This document shows, one piece after another, positions 5,887 to 5,903 of a DNA stretch of 5,903 bases. Origin of the DNA: Bacteroidota bacterium (lineage in GTDB: Bacteria > Bacteroidota > Bacteroidia > Chitinophagales > Chitinophagaceae); assembly GCA_023429365.1 (NCBI GenBank), contig JAEYVW010000017.1:1-5903 (forward strand). The letters run 5' to 3'. Both the position numbers and the translations under genes were made by a program. The notes under the pieces were generated by a model. The model searched no databases. It was not told where the DNA came from and saw only the letters and a list, made by a program, of their open reading frames with translations. Each line of letters opens with the position of its first letter. Position 1 is the first letter of the stretch.

Positions 5887-5903
5887 AACTAAGGATTAAG
5901 ATG

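Overview
The window reads as a chromosomal housekeeping segment from a Bacteroidota bacterium, most likely Chitinophagaceae or a close relative. This rests on the protein families: a Rpb6-like omega subunit, a PorD/DUF4835 protein, a DUF4296 lipoprotein, and an OmpA with thrombospondin type 3 calcium repeats. It also rests on TAnnTTTG-type promoter elements and on the lack of Shine-Dalgarno sequences before the starts. The family assignment is from memory of these proteins, not from a search. All seven supported genes lie on the minus strand, so transcription runs from high to low coordinates.

In transcription order: an OmpA-type outer-membrane protein (4264-5886) ends at a strong hairpin terminator (4204-4238). 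A 209-base gap carrying a likely promoter follows. Next come bamD (3239-4054) and rpoZ (2923-3264), which overlap by 26 bases and end at a second terminator (2869-2898). The T-run of that terminator doubles as the upstream element of a near-perfect Bacteroidota promoter (2841-2870). This promoter drives coaBC (1641-2840), porD (731-1648) and a DUF4296 lipoprotein gene (261-734), each overlapping the next by 8 and then 4 bases. After 49 bases comes the 5' part of a CoA-transferase subunit A gene (1-211), cut by the window edge.

Functionally, four of the seven products act in the cell envelope: OmpA, the BAM lipoprotein BamD, the type IX secretion-associated PorD, and the DUF4296 lipoprotein. 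They are interleaved with a transcription subunit (omega) and coenzyme A synthesis (CoaBC). The scoA fragment would use CoA esters. The bamD-rpoZ-coaBC-porD order is, to my knowledge, a conserved Bacteroidota neighbourhood. The recN gene that often follows porD is not seen here; the DUF4296 lipoprotein gene occupies that place.

I found no mobile element, CRISPR array, tRNA or rRNA, and no clearly new system. The points worth a second look are the terminator/promoter fusion abutting the coaBC start, the OmpA C-terminal domain lacking its usual peptidoglycan-binding residues, the substituted CoaC active-site residues, and the long bamD/rpoZ overlap.
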